Positions 46,491 through 56,208 of a DNA stretch of 64,000 nt are shown here, in pieces. Under the pieces are notes generated by a model. It saw only the letters and a list, made by a program, of their open reading frames with translations, was not told the origin of the DNA and made no database searches. Each line of letters starts with the position of its first letter. Within the stretch, counting starts at the first letter, position 1. The stretch is from Paracoccaceae bacterium (GTDB lineage Bacteria; Pseudomonadota; Alphaproteobacteria; Rhodobacterales; Rhodobacteraceae), in NCBI GenBank assembly GCA_902602765.1, contig CACKSH010000005.1, forward strand, positions 58,209-122,208. The letters are read 5' to 3'. Made by a program: the position numbers and the translations under genes.

Positions 46491-46560
46491 TCTTCAAGAT
46501 TAAACTAGCCCAATACCCAAAAGAATACTGCAAGGTATAAAGTTTCAGAGCTAAATTTTG

Positions 46561-48258
46561 ATGGGATTATATTTTATGATCTTTACACAAATTTTGAGAA
46601 ATTACCTCCTCAAAATCGGGAACTCATTCTACGCTCGAACTGCAAAAAATTTTGCACAGGCTGAACAGTTTATATCTAGGCCTGGTCCATTGTCCATAGG
46701 CAGTACTTTAGTTGCTGACAAAATTTGCGAGGGAGAATTTTTTATTTTTGGAAATACAGTTCAACTTGAAGACAAAGTTATTTGGGACCATTCGATTAAA
46801 AATGTTGAAAATTATGAGGACTTACATGGATTTACTTGGTTGGATGACTTGGCTGCTCGGGGAGACAACGCTGCTATAGAAATTGCTCAGAAGTGGATAT
46901 TTAGTTGGATAGAAAAATATGGTTCAGGTTCAGGTGCAGGTTGGACGCCGAACCTAACCGGTAGACGTCTTATAAGGCTCATCCATCACGAAGAGATAAT
47001 ATTACATGATCTATCAGAAAAAAAAATAAACATATATTTTAGATTTATTTATAAGCAAGCAAATTTCCTATCAAAAAGGTTCTACAAAACTCATGAAATA
47101 AACATGAACTTTGAGGCTATCGTTGGCCTGATATATTGCGGATTATATGTGGAAGGATTTGATAGCTTTATTACTGTTGCAACCGAATATCTTTCTAGAG
47201 AGTGCAGAGATAAAATTGATGAAGATGGTGGCATCTTGTCTAGAAACCCTGAAGAGTTACTCGAAATATTTACTTATCTGGTTTGGGTTGCTCACGGATT
47301 GCATGATGCTGATTGGACACCAAGTCAAGCTCATATAGAGGCTATAAACCGCATTGCTCCAACTTTGCGCCATCTACGTCATACAAATGGGAGCTTATGC
47401 CGTTTTAATGGTAGTCTTGGAAAATACTCAGGAGAATTAGATCGTTATTTATTTTTATCGGGAAATAAAAAGAAAACGACGAAAATTTTGAAAATGGGAT
47501 ATGCACGTTTGGAAGGGGGGCGGACCAGTATAATACAGGATGCTGGTAGTTTGCCTAACCTATTTCAATCTAATTTGGCACACGCCTCGGTTTTAGGATT
47601 TGAGCTTACACATGGTAGACAGCCGCTTATAGTCAACTGTGGATCTGGAGCTAATTTTGGTAGGGACTGGTGTAAGGCCGGGCGAGCTACGCAATCACAC
47701 TCGACATTCTGTGTAAAAGGCCAGTCTTCCGCAAAATTAACCAGAAGCCTATCTTATAATTCCAAATTAACAGAGTTTTTAAGTCAGGGTCCGACAGAAG
47801 TTGTAATAAATAAGTCAAAAGTAATAGGAGGGACTGAGCTTACTGTCTCCCATGACGCTTATGCTAGTAAGTTTGCTGTTAATCTTGAAAGAAAGTTAGA
47901 ATTATCAGATAATGGAGAGATCTTGATCGGTAATGATCAGATTGACATGCTTTCAACTAGAGATAGATCTAAAGAGATTTCTTTCGATGATTTGGAGTAT
48001 GAAGTAAGGTTTCAGTTCCACCCTGAAGTGACAGCGCAAATTTTAGATAATGATATGGTAAAGATAAATTCAAAATTCGCGGGGGTGTGGATTTTAGAAG
48101 CTTTGAATTTAACACCAAGTATTCAGCCAAGTTATTATTTTTGTGAAGGACACTCATCTCCAATTCCAACTCAACAGGTCGTTTTTTTGACCAAATTTAA
48201 TGACTTTTTAAAACAAGTCAGGTGGTCATTTGTAAAATCATATGATATCGAAACTTAG
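46561..48258 (+). CDS. Heparinase II/III family protein
   Basis: A 565-residue protein with the family layout. An N-terminal alpha-helical toroid (about 60-300) contains FTWLDDLAARGDNAA, then IFSWIEKYGSGSGAGWTPNLT. A C-terminal beta-sandwich domain (about 330-560) holds YARLEGGRTSIIQDAGSLPN and the catalytic-region features HSTFCVKG and VSHDAYASKF. There is no obvious signal peptide. A polysaccharide lyase role is suggested, but in this order the gene is regularly placed next to rsmB and purH, not in polysaccharide loci, so a cell-envelope role is equally plausible. The start is taken as ATG 46561; 46576 is possible. Confidence 0.8.
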   Translation: MGLYFMIFTQILRNYLLKIGNSFYARTAKNFAQAEQFISRPGPLSIGSTLVADKICEGEFFIFGNTVQLEDKVIWDHSIKNVENYEDLHGFTWLDDLAARGDNAAIEIAQKWIFSWIEKYGSGSGAGWTPNLTGRRLIRLIHHEEIILHDLSEKKINIYFRFIYKQANFLSKRFYKTHEINMNFEAIVGLIYCGLYVEGFDSFITVATEYLSRECRDKIDEDGGILSRNPEELLEIFTYLVWVAHGLHDADWTPSQAHIEAINRIAPTLRHLRHTNGSLCRFNGSLGKYSGELDRYLFLSGNKKKTTKILKMGYARLEGGRTSIIQDAGSLPNLFQSNLAHASVLGFELTHGRQPLIVNCGSGANFGRDWCKAGRATQSHSTFCVKGQSSAKLTRSLSYNSKLTEFLSQGPTEVVINKSKVIGGTELTVSHDAYASKFAVNLERKLELSDNGEILIGNDQIDMLSTRDRSKEISFDDLEYEVRFQFHPEVTAQILDNDMVKINSKFAGVWILEALNLTPSIQPSYYFCEGHSSPIPTQQVVFLTKFNDFLKQVRWSFVKSYDIET

Positions 48259-48311
48259 AAATTTAAGTCGTTTTCTCCGACAGTGTATTTGAGCCAATAT
48301 AGGTATATCTA

Positions 48312-49901
48312 TTGGAAAAATTAATAAAAATCAAACGAGCATTGATTTCCGTATCAGATAAAACCGGCATCGTAGAACTTGCAAAAGAACTATGCGGTAG
48401 AAATATTGAAATTGTTTCGACTGGAGGCAGTGCATCTATTTTGCGAGATGCTGGCTTTAGGGTGACAGAAGTTTCGAAATTAACAGGTTTTCCAGAAATG
48501 ATGGATGGCCGTTTAAAGACACTTCACCCCAATGTGCACGGTGGTTTGCTCGCTGACAGAGATGAAAAATCACACGTAAATGCAATGGAAGAATATAAAG
48601 TAAAAGAGATAGATTTATTAGTAGTAAATTTATACCCATTTGCCGAAACAGTGAGGGCTGGAGCTGATTATGCCCATTGTATAGAAAATATAGATATTGG
48701 CGGGCCTGCAATGATCAGAGCAGCGGCTAAGAATTTCAAGTATGTTGCCACCTTGGTTGATATTGAAGACTATGAGGATCTAGTTAATGAACTAAAAACG
48801 AATAATGGTTGTACTAGCTATTCTTTCAGGAAAAAATTGTCACAGAATGCTTTCTCGTTAACCGCATATTATGACGCGGTGGTTTCAAATTGGATGCTAG
48901 ACAATATCACAGACGTAAAACCTCGCCGGTTTTCAATATCAGCGGCATTATCGCAAGATCTAAGATATGGTGAAAATCCACACCAGAGTGCATCTTTCTT
49001 TTTAGATGAAAATTTGCAGGTTGGAATTGGCGCTTCAAACCAAATCCAAGGTAAGCAATTGTCTTACAATAATATAAACGACACTGATGCTGCTCTTGAA
49101 TTAGTTAATGAGTTTCCCCAGAATGATGGAGCTGCTGCTGTTATTGTTAAGCATGCAAATCCGTGTGGGGTTGGGGTGGCAAACAGTCTGGTCGAAGCTT
49201 ACAGGTCCGCATTTAGCTGCGATAAGACTTCTGCTTTTGGAGGTATCGTTGCCTTAAATCGTATTATTGATGAAGAATCTGCGAGAGAAATTATTAAAGT
49301 CTTCACTGAAGTTGTCGTTGCTCCAGGCATCACTGAGGGCGCGCGTCAAATTTTCTCCTCGAAAAGTAATCTCAGATTATTAATAACTGAAAAGTCATCT
49401 CACCAAGCTTGTTCATCAAAGGTAATCAAGCATATAGCTGGCGGTTACTTATTACAGGAGAAAGATATTGAGCCGTTGTCACAAAATAACTTACGAGTTG
49501 TTACAAAAAGAAGTCCAACAGAAAATGAGTTTCAAGATATGCTTTTTGCCTGGAAAGTTGCTAAGCATGTAAAATCAAATGCTATAGTATACGCCAAACA
49601 GCTTTCTACAGTTGGGATTGGAGCCGGGCAAATGAGCCGGGTAGACAGTTGTAGGATTGCAGCTAACAAAGCAGAGGATATGGCAAGAATTCAAGGCTTA
49701 TGTGAGGTTCCAACCCGTGGATCAGCTCTGGCCTCAGATGCGTTTTTTCCTTTTGCAGACGGATTAGAGGCTGCAATTGAAGCAGGCGCTTCATCCATAA
49801 TCCAGCCAGGAGGCTCAATGAGAGATGATGAGGTAATTAAAGCAGCCGATGATGCTGGGCTGGCGATGGTTTTTACTGGAATGCGACATTTTAAACACTA
49901 G
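48312..49901 (+). CDS. purH: Bifunctional AICAR transformylase / IMP cyclohydrolase
   Basis: Performs the last two steps of de novo purine synthesis, formylating AICAR and closing the ring to IMP. The 529-residue protein has an N-terminal MGS-type cyclohydrolase domain ([46 protein letters not shown]) and a C-terminal transformylase domain with the conserved KHANPCGVG lysine-histidine pair. The length matches the family. The start is TTG 48312, with AGG upstream. The lspA start follows just after its stop. Confidence 0.95.
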   Translation: MEKLIKIKRALISVSDKTGIVELAKELCGRNIEIVSTGGSASILRDAGFRVTEVSKLTGFPEMMDGRLKTLHPNVHGGLLADRDEKSHVNAMEEYKVKEIDLLVVNLYPFAETVRAGADYAHCIENIDIGGPAMIRAAAKNFKYVATLVDIEDYEDLVNELKTNNGCTSYSFRKKLSQNAFSLTAYYDAVVSNWMLDNITDVKPRRFSISAALSQDLRYGENPHQSASFFLDENLQVGIGASNQIQGKQLSYNNINDTDAALELVNEFPQNDGAAAVIVKHANPCGVGVANSLVEAYRSAFSCDKTSAFGGIVALNRIIDEESAREIIKVFTEVVVAPGITEGARQIFSSKSNLRLLITEKSSHQACSSKVIKHIAGGYLLQEKDIEPLSQNNLRVVTKRSPTENEFQDMLFAWKVAKHVKSNAIVYAKQLSTVGIGAGQMSRVDSCRIAANKAEDMARIQGLCEVPTRGSALASDAFFPFADGLEAAIEAGASSIIQPGGSMRDDEVIKAADDAGLAMVFTGMRHFKH

Positions 49902-49908
49902 AGGTGAT

Positions 49909-50382
49909 ATGTATAAAATTTTGCAAAGTACAATAATTTCAATTTTATGCGATCAACTTTCTAAGCTAAGCATGTTGTATATTTTTGACTTACCTAATGT
50001 AGGAAAAATTGATGTCTTCCCACCTTATTTGCAATTTACTATGGCATGGAATTACGGAGTAAATTTTGGCCTGTTTGCAAATAGTACGGAGATTATGCGC
50101 TGGGTACTGATTATAATTGCTTTTTTAATTTGTTTAATAGTAATTAGATGGTCGCTTTTGGAAAAATTCGGATCAATGGGATTAATCTTTTGTGGTTTTC
50201 TGGTTGGGGGTGCAGTCGGCAATGCAATTGATCGATTTTTCCATGGTGCAGTCGTTGACTTTCTAAATGTGTCTTGCTGTGGTATTTCAAACCCATTTGC
50301 ATTTAATGTAGCAGATATCTTTATATTTTTTGGTGCCATTGGGTTGATCTTATTTTCAGGGAAACAGAATAAGAGTGACTGA
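49909..50382 (+). CDS. lspA: Lipoprotein signal peptidase (signal peptidase II)
   Basis: Cleaves the signal peptide of prolipoproteins after lipid attachment. The 157-residue inner-membrane protein has four hydrophobic segments. The catalytic aspartates are D117 (VVDF) and D136 (NVAD), with the conserved NAIDR (105-109) between. The frame is open from inside purH, but ATG 49909 sits behind GAGGTGAT and matches family starts. The product acts on lipoproteins such as the next one, at 50431. Confidence 0.92.
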   Translation: MYKILQSTIISILCDQLSKLSMLYIFDLPNVGKIDVFPPYLQFTMAWNYGVNFGLFANSTEIMRWVLIIIAFLICLIVIRWSLLEKFGSMGLIFCGFLVGGAVGNAIDRFFHGAVVDFLNVSCCGISNPFAFNVADIFIFFGAIGLILFSGKQNKSD

Positions 50383-50430
50383 GTCATGTTCATCCGTTAT
50401 TATTATCATTAAGTTTTATGATGGTATTTT

Positions 50431-50937
50431 ATGATCTTTAGAATTTCAGGTATCTTTGCCACTTTATTTTTATTGAGCGCATGTAGTAGTGATGACGCGA
50501 GGCTTCGGGATCTTTATGATGTCGGTACAGGCCCTGAAGAATTTGCGGTGTTGCCTAGCAAACCATTAACGATACCAAGTAATCTAAAGAACCTGCCAGT
50601 TCCTGATTTAGCAGCGGGTAATTTAGCAGATCCTACTCCAAAGCGTGATTTAATAGAAATGCTGGGTGGCAGTATTGATAATTCTATAAGCATACCAGCA
50701 AAAGATAAAAACCTTTTAAATTATGTATCAAGAGCTGGGGTGGATACCAATATTCGTGAAGAGCTAGCTGAAGAGGACCGGAAGTTTTTGCGAAGAATGG
50801 GTGTGTTTACGAGTATTAAGCTGTTTCGGGTAGATAGATATAACCAAATTTATCGAAAAATGACATTAAGTGCACCTAAAGAACTGGCGCGTTGGCGTTC
50901 TTTGGGTGTTCGTACACCTTCGATGTCGAGTGAATGA
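50431..50937 (+). CDS. DUF3035 domain lipoprotein
   Basis: A 168-residue predicted lipoprotein. A signal sequence ends in the lipobox LLSAC (C18), so it should be processed by the adjacent signal peptidase. The mature protein opens DDARLRDLYDVGTGPEEFAVLPSKPL, a pattern of DUF3035, an alphaproteobacterial family with no established function. It contains a proline-rich linker and an acidic-basic helical C-terminus. It is downstream of lspA with a 48-base gap. Confidence 0.82.
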   Translation: MIFRISGIFATLFLLSACSSDDARLRDLYDVGTGPEEFAVLPSKPLTIPSNLKNLPVPDLAAGNLADPTPKRDLIEMLGGSIDNSISIPAKDKNLLNYVSRAGVDTNIREELAEEDRKFLRRMGVFTSIKLFRVDRYNQIYRKMTLSAPKELARWRSLGVRTPSMSSE

Positions 50938-50971
50938 ATATTTTAATTTAATAATATTTTTATAGTAATAT

Positions 50972-50988
50972 TAGCCTGAGATAGGCTA
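50972..50988 (+). terminator. Weak hairpin after the DUF3035 gene, possible terminator
   Basis: TAGCCT (50972-50977) and AGGCTA (50983-50988) pair perfectly around a five-base loop, 34 bases after the lipoprotein stop. TTCCTTTAAT follows, a weak T-rich tail. The stem is short, so termination is uncertain. Confidence 0.35.
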
Positions 50989-51080
50989 TTCCTTTAATAG
51001 TTTCTAAATTTTATGGATATATTCTTGAATTTAGAGATCTTAGATTTTTGAATACTTAAATATGAATTAGAAAAAATTAT

Positions 51081-51902
51081 ATGAAAAAAAACACTTATTT
51101 TTCGCCAAAGGGTGGGCTGCCACCTCAGTCAAAATTACTTAGTGACCGAGCTGTATTTAATAGTACTTATGCAGTAATTCCACGAGGTTGCTTCGCAGAT
51201 ATTGTTACTAGTTTGCTTCCTTTTTGGGAGCATATGAGGATGTGGGTTGTTGCTCGGCCAATGACAGGTTTTGCAGAAACATTTAGCCAGTATGTGGTTC
51301 AACTGCAGCCGGAGGGCGGAAGCGATAATCCAGAGTCAAATGCAGGTGTTCAGTCAGTTTTATTTTTGACGTCTGGCGCAGTTAAATTAACGATTGATAA
51401 TAAAAGCCATATTGTGGAAAGTGGTGGTTATGCATATATTCCAGCGGGTTCGGAATGGAGTATTTGGAGCAATTCGAATGAGGTAACCAACTTCCATTGG
51501 ATTCGGAAATTATATAAAGGTGTAAAAGGGATCAAGTATCCAGTCGCTTTTGTTAAAAATGAAAATGAATGTGAAGACATTGAAATGCCTAATTCCAACG
51601 GCACATGGTTCACTAAGCGTTTTGTTGAGCCTGATGATCTTCGCCACGATATGCATGTTAATATTGTTACCTTTCAACCAGGTGGTGTGATCCCTTTTGC
51701 AGAAACGCATGTGATGGAACATGGAATATTTATTCTTGAAGGAAAAGCCGTGTATCATCTCAATCAAGATTGGGTTGAAGTTGAAGCGGGAGACTTTTTA
51801 TGGCTTCGAGCTTTTTGCCCACAGGCATGCTATGCTGGAGGGCCAGGGCCTTTTAGATATTTACTCTATAAAGACGTAAATAGGCATATGTCGTTCTTTT
51901 GA
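51081..51902 (+). CDS. allE: (S)-ureidoglycine aminohydrolase
   Basis: Releases ammonia from (S)-ureidoglycine to give (S)-ureidoglycolate in allantoin breakdown. The 273-residue protein is a double cupin. It begins KKNTYFSPKGGLPPQSKLLSDRAVFNSTYAVIPRG, has one cupin near 95-140 and the metal site in the second (HVMEHGIFILEGKAVYHL, then LRAFCPQACYAGG). It sits about 34 kb from the other ureide genes. Its presence, with AllA at 15322, points to the allantoate amidohydrolase route rather than allantoicase. AllC itself is not in the window. Confidence 0.9.
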   Translation: MKKNTYFSPKGGLPPQSKLLSDRAVFNSTYAVIPRGCFADIVTSLLPFWEHMRMWVVARPMTGFAETFSQYVVQLQPEGGSDNPESNAGVQSVLFLTSGAVKLTIDNKSHIVESGGYAYIPAGSEWSIWSNSNEVTNFHWIRKLYKGVKGIKYPVAFVKNENECEDIEMPNSNGTWFTKRFVEPDDLRHDMHVNIVTFQPGGVIPFAETHVMEHGIFILEGKAVYHLNQDWVEVEAGDFLWLRAFCPQACYAGGPGPFRYLLYKDVNRHMSFF

Positions 51903-51956
51903 TTTTATTTGCTATTTTCTTTAGATATTAAGAAATGGAACTTCAATTTGGTACCT

Positions 51957-53606
51957 TTATCCAAATTTCCCATGGCAAAACCAGCCTGCAGGTAGTTGAG
52001 CTCCGTAAGCATAAAATAGCCATAAAAATTGACCATCATCACAGTATACCTGCCAATAATCACGTACCCCACTTCGCCAGTTATTATCCTCTATCCACCA
52101 TTCTGGTGCAATACGCTCTGGTCCCAATTTAGTTTTTACATGGAATAGTTTTTTCCGCCAAATAAAATGGTCTTGTAATCTTGAATTCTTTGGTGCCTCT
52201 AATGCTTCCGGTGGCCATAAAAATGAAGGTCTATTACAACTTGATGTTGGCCAACTACCCAGATCATAATCTGACCATGCTGCATTTAAAATCTGCCACG
52301 ATCTCTCAGGTATATGGCTCTCAGCTGGTATGTGTCTGGTAATTGCATCCAATCCAACTTTTGTTCCTAGACGTGCTATTAGGTTTTTGAGGACGGTATT
52401 TTGATTTTTTATTACCTTTTCATGTATCTTCAAACTATTGATGGATTGTGATTGTATGATAGGGTTTACATTAATTGCTTCCAGCCTAATAATATCGATG
52501 CCAAAATTTGGTTTAATTTCATCTAATTTGAGCAGTAAAACTGACAAGATACGATCAGGCTCATTAGTAAAAAATGCCAGACTTACTAAAAGTGTTTGTG
52601 TTTCATTATTATTAAAAACCAGATCAATTTTTAATTCCTGCAATCCCAAAACAGCAGTTTTTAATTTATTACATAAATGAGCAAGTAACTTTTCTATAAT
52701 TTTCTTAATATCTTCAATAAGCCCAATAGGTTCTGGAAAGCTTATTCTTACACCAAAATGTTTTCTGTCAGTAATTGGGGAAATTGACTCTGGAATATGT
52801 CCTAATGCCTGATCTAATCTAGTAATCAACGTGGTTCCAAAGCGTCTTGCAAGAGGCGCTCTTGGTTGTTTCAACAGGTCTTTTACAAACTTTAAGCCAA
52901 GTTGGTTTAATTTAGTAACTATTTTATTTTCAATACGCAGTGATGCAATTGGAAGTTTAGCCAATGACTTATAAGTATGCCCCACTGGTGCAATGCGCTT
53001 TGTATTATTTTTAAGTAATTGCGTCACTTGCTGTTTTGTATCGTCTATTTGTATTTTTTTTGTAGCACGGCTACGGGTTGCACGAGCTTCTTGATCAATA
53101 GAATTACTTTTAAGGTAAGTTTCTGTTGGCTTGGGAGTAAAGCGAGCTAGTGCCCAAGCACCTCCTACAGTATCGGCCACTCCACTTGTTACGGTCAAGC
53201 CGAATGTTTCTGTACGAGATACAATTAAATCAAGCATTCCTTCTTCACCACCAAATAAGTGTGCGCAACCTTTAATGTTAAGGATCACTCCGTCATAGTT
53301 GTCAGCTGCTACCCAAGGTGTGAATTGAGTATACCAACGACATAAGGCGTGCAGAAAAGTTAATTCGCATTTTACAGATCGAACACGGGTCATTAATTCT
53401 GGGCATATGGCTTTTGCATCTTGCAATGGCTGGCCGATATTTAATCCTGAATTATGTGCACCGAAAGATACGGAAGATAATGTTTGTGTATTACCATTAT
53501 TTTCAATTATCGCGAGCTTATGCTTTTTTTCCAATTTGAAAATTCGTTGTACCCGTTCTGCCCCAAAATATGGGAACCATAAAGAAATGTATCTTGGTCG
53601 TGCCAT
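51957..53606 (-). CDS. imuB: ImuB, catalytically inactive Y-family polymerase homologue of the SOS mutasome
   Basis: A scaffold that connects ImuA and DnaE2 to the sliding clamp. The 549-residue protein has the Y-family fold but lacks the catalytic acidic residues: the first motif reads LWFPYFGAERVQR, without the DxD, and the second reads DGVILNIKGCAHLFGGEEG, without the SxDE. The thumb/little-finger region and a C-terminal WWIEDNNW/WQVYCDDGQFLWLFYAYG segment follow. A possible clamp-binding stretch is QSQSINSL near residue 395. GAGG precedes the ATG. A LexA box with exactly the same spacing as for dnaE2 lies upstream. No imuA is adjacent. Confidence 0.88.
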   Translation of the reverse strand: MARPRYISLWFPYFGAERVQRIFKLEKKHKLAIIENNGNTQTLSSVSFGAHNSGLNIGQPLQDAKAICPELMTRVRSVKCELTFLHALCRWYTQFTPWVAADNYDGVILNIKGCAHLFGGEEGMLDLIVSRTETFGLTVTSGVADTVGGAWALARFTPKPTETYLKSNSIDQEARATRSRATKKIQIDDTKQQVTQLLKNNTKRIAPVGHTYKSLAKLPIASLRIENKIVTKLNQLGLKFVKDLLKQPRAPLARRFGTTLITRLDQALGHIPESISPITDRKHFGVRISFPEPIGLIEDIKKIIEKLLAHLCNKLKTAVLGLQELKIDLVFNNNETQTLLVSLAFFTNEPDRILSVLLLKLDEIKPNFGIDIIRLEAINVNPIIQSQSINSLKIHEKVIKNQNTVLKNLIARLGTKVGLDAITRHIPAESHIPERSWQILNAAWSDYDLGSWPTSSCNRPSFLWPPEALEAPKNSRLQDHFIWRKKLFHVKTKLGPERIAPEWWIEDNNWRSGVRDYWQVYCDDGQFLWLFYAYGAQLPAGWFCHGKFG

Positions 53607-53620
53607 TCTAACCTCAAATG

Positions 53621-53635
53621 TTCTTGTTTTGTTCC
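53621..53635 (-). promoter_or_regulatory. LexA (SOS) box upstream of imuB
   Basis: The plus strand reads GTTCTTGTTTTGTTC, an exact GTTC-N7-GTTC match. There are 14 bases between it and the imuB start codon, the same spacing as at dnaE2. On the minus strand TATAAT (a -10 candidate) ends three bases before it, so LexA binding would cover the transcription start. Confidence 0.82.
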
Positions 53636-53730
53636 AATTATATAATAGATATATTGTCCAGTTTAATAATCAAGATTGATACTTTTTTTTCATATTCAAT
53701 GAGCTATATCCATTATACTGGAGAATAAAA

Positions 53731-54168
53731 ATGAAAACAAAAATTATATGTTTGGCAACAATAGCTTTTATCACACTTCCTGTTTTTGCACATGAAGGTG
53801 TAAAAAATGATGCTGTGAAGCAGCGCATGCAGTTGATGAAGCTAATTAAAAATACGATGGCAGAAATTGGTGCAATGGCACGTGGATTGGACCCATTTAC
53901 CGAAGAAAGTGCAGCAAATGCAAAGCAAACACTACTGCTAGCCGCGGCAGATATTGAAGCTAAATTTGAATTAAATGAAACTGACCCACTATCAGAAGGT
54001 TCTCCAGCTATTTGGGAAAATTGGGAAGATTTTGTCGAAAAGGCTGACGATTTTGCATTTATGATTGAGGGTCTTGAAACGAATTCTGCAGAATCTCTAG
54101 CTGCCGGCCTTGGGAATATCGGCCAATCTTGCGGGTCGTGTCACAAAACTTACAGGGTAAAGAAATAG
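53731..54168 (+). CDS. Cytochrome c' / c-556 family (class II) protein
   Basis: A 145-residue periplasmic four-helix-bundle cytochrome. A signal peptide (MKTKIICLATIAFITLPVFA) is followed by a helical domain with RMQLMKLIKNTMAEIG, and the heme site CGSCH at 134-138 near the C-terminus, as in class II cytochromes. The usual arginine near the heme site is seen as KTYRVKK. It faces a divergent imuB promoter region. Electron transfer or NO binding are possible roles. Confidence 0.85.
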   Translation: MKTKIICLATIAFITLPVFAHEGVKNDAVKQRMQLMKLIKNTMAEIGAMARGLDPFTEESAANAKQTLLLAAADIEAKFELNETDPLSEGSPAIWENWEDFVEKADDFAFMIEGLETNSAESLAAGLGNIGQSCGSCHKTYRVKK

Positions 54169-54309
54169 AGCATTCATAATTTTGTTTTGTTAAATGTCAA
54201 TTCACATGAACTTCCTTTCATACCTAACATAGCGTTTTAACACACACAGTTAAATTCATTGCAAAATTCCTCTGACTGTGCAGGATATTCCCACTAAATG
54301 GAGGAAACT

Positions 54310-55422
54310 ATGAAAACTCGTGCTGCGGTAGCTGTAGAAGCTGGTAAACCATTGGAAGTGATGGAGGTTAATCTAGAAGGGCCGAAAAATGGTGAAGTAT
54401 TAGTAGAGATAAAAGCTACTGGTATATGCCACACTGATGAATTTACTTTGTCTGGTGCCGATCCAGAAGGTTTGTTTCCTGCTATTTTAGGACATGAGGG
54501 AGCTGGCATCGTAGTAGAGGTTGGGCCTGATGTTGTGGATCTTAAGGTTGGGGATCATGTAATCCCACTTTACACTCCAGAGTGCCGGCAGTGTGATTAT
54601 TGTCTCCATCCTAAAACAAATCTTTGCCAAGCCATAAGGGAAACTCAAGGGCGGGGCGTAATGCCAGATGGGACTAGCCGTTTTAGTATGTTAGATGGCA
54701 CGCCAATTCTTCACTATATGGGATGTTCCACATTTTCTAATTTTACAGTTTTACCTGAAATTGCATTAGCAAAAATTAATCCAGCAGCGCCCTTTGATAA
54801 AGTTTGCTATATTGGTTGCGGTGTAACGACAGGAATTGGTGCTGTTATTAATACAGCCAAGGTCGATATTGGCAGTCGGACCATTGTTTTCGGATTAGGG
54901 GGCATAGGTCTTAACGTCATACAAGGACTTCGTTTGGCAGGAGCGGACCAAATTGTAGGTGTAGATTTGAACCCGCAAAAAACGGAAATGGCAAAGAAAT
55001 TTGGCATGACTGATTATGTAAATCCAAATGAAGTTTCTGGTGACTTAGTTCAGCATCTAGTTAGTTTAACAAATGGCGGTGCTGATTATACCTTTGATGC
55101 TACTGGTAATGTGTCAGTAATGCGCGCAGCTTTGGAAAGCGCCCACAAAGGGTGGGGTGAGAGTATAATAATTGGCGTAGCCCCAGCGGGAGCTGAAATA
55201 TCAACTCGTCCATTTCAGCTTGTTACAGGTAGAGTATGGAGAGGAACAGCCTTTGGAGGTGCGCGAGGCCGAACTGACGTTCCGAAAATTGTCGACTGGT
55301 ACATGGAAGGAAAAATCGAGATCGATCCTATGATTACTCATACTTTTGGACTCGACGACATTAACAAAGGTTTTGATTTAATGCATGCTGGAGAAAGCAT
55401 AAGATCGGTTGTCTTATATTAG
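54310..55422 (+). CDS. frmA: S-(hydroxymethyl)glutathione dehydrogenase / class III alcohol dehydrogenase
   Basis: Oxidises S-hydroxymethylglutathione, formed from formaldehyde and glutathione, to S-formylglutathione with NAD+. The 370-residue zinc dehydrogenase has catalytic-zinc ligands C40 (GICHTDE) and H62 (GHEGAG), structural-zinc cysteines C92, C95, C98 and C106, and a Rossmann motif [12 protein letters not shown]. Class III identity is supported by [20 protein letters not shown] precedes ATG 54310; ATG 54298 is also open but inferior. The matching hydrolase is at 57206. Confidence 0.92.
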   Translation: MKTRAAVAVEAGKPLEVMEVNLEGPKNGEVLVEIKATGICHTDEFTLSGADPEGLFPAILGHEGAGIVVEVGPDVVDLKVGDHVIPLYTPECRQCDYCLHPKTNLCQAIRETQGRGVMPDGTSRFSMLDGTPILHYMGCSTFSNFTVLPEIALAKINPAAPFDKVCYIGCGVTTGIGAVINTAKVDIGSRTIVFGLGGIGLNVIQGLRLAGADQIVGVDLNPQKTEMAKKFGMTDYVNPNEVSGDLVQHLVSLTNGGADYTFDATGNVSVMRAALESAHKGWGESIIIGVAPAGAEISTRPFQLVTGRVWRGTAFGGARGRTDVPKIVDWYMEGKIEIDPMITHTFGLDDINKGFDLMHAGESIRSVVLY

Positions 55423-55429
55423 TGATAGG

Positions 55430-56044
55430 TCAGCAATTTCCATATTTAGCTAAAAATATTTGAACTACCCCCTCTGCAACACGTTCAATCTCTGCATCAG
55501 TAAATTTTTGCTGAATTCCGAATAGTGCTTTGGTGTAGAGGTCGGCTTTACATAATTCAGTAAACTGATCTGCTGCTAGATAAAGATCTTCTATTTCTAA
55601 AAAGCCCTGTTGCTGTGCATATTTAAAATACTCGATGAGTTTAGATTGGCCCATCAAGGGACCATTTTCATAAAAACTTTTCCCTAAAATTGGGAATCGT
55701 TCAATTTCGGAAACGCAAATTCGAAAAATTTGTTGTGCTATGTCTGAAACCAGCCAGTTAATTGTATAAGCTGCTGCTCGATGTAAAACCTTATCAACAC
55801 TTTGTGTTTGATCAATTATTTTGAGCGCATTGTCAGCTTGGCTTTCACACTCTGACTTAGCGACCTCAATAAATAAACTCTGTTTGTCTGGAAAGTAACT
55901 GTAAAGAGTGGCCTTACTTACTTTTGCGGTTTGTGCAATTACATCCATATTTGCAGCTTCAAAACCCTCGCTCAAAAAAATAGATCGAGCGCCTGAAATG
56001 ACTTGTTGGTATTTCCGTCCCTTATTTATTTTTTCTTCACTCAT
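55430..56044 (-). CDS. TetR/AcrR family transcriptional regulator
   Basis: A 204-residue regulator. The N-terminal HTH (about 10-55) reads GFEAANMDVIAQTAKVSKATLYSYFPDKQSLF, a strong TetR match. The C-terminal ligand domain is AefR-like. Its 3' end is seven bases from the convergent frmA stop. Two palindromes near 56066-56098, between it and the divergent AEC carrier gene, are plausible operators. Regulation of the carrier or of the formaldehyde genes is possible but unproven. Confidence 0.87.
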   Translation of the reverse strand: MSEEKINKGRKYQQVISGARSIFLSEGFEAANMDVIAQTAKVSKATLYSYFPDKQSLFIEVAKSECESQADNALKIIDQTQSVDKVLHRAAAYTINWLVSDIAQQIFRICVSEIERFPILGKSFYENGPLMGQSKLIEYFKYAQQQGFLEIEDLYLAADQFTELCKADLYTKALFGIQQKFTDAEIERVAEGVVQIFLAKYGNC

Positions 56045-56065
56045 TACGGGACCCTATCATTTTGC

Positions 56066-56098
56066 AAGTTTTTGTAAACTTACTAATTACTGGTAATT
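56066..56098. promoter_or_regulatory. Palindromes, candidate TetR operators
   Basis: Two perfect inverted repeats lie in the 164-base divergent region. AAGTTT-TTGT-AAACTT spans 56066-56081 and AATTAC-TG-GTAATT spans 56085-56098. They begin 22 bases upstream of the regulator start codon, a usual place for autoregulation. AT-rich DNA makes short palindromes common, so confidence is moderate to low. Confidence 0.35.
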
Positions 56099-56208
56099 CG
56101 CGCACAATTTGATTAAGTAGTTGAGAACTAAATCAATAATTTATACATCAACTTGAAAGATTTTCTAATTTTGGTTGACCACTCTAAATTAGATACTGCC
56201 CCTTCAAT

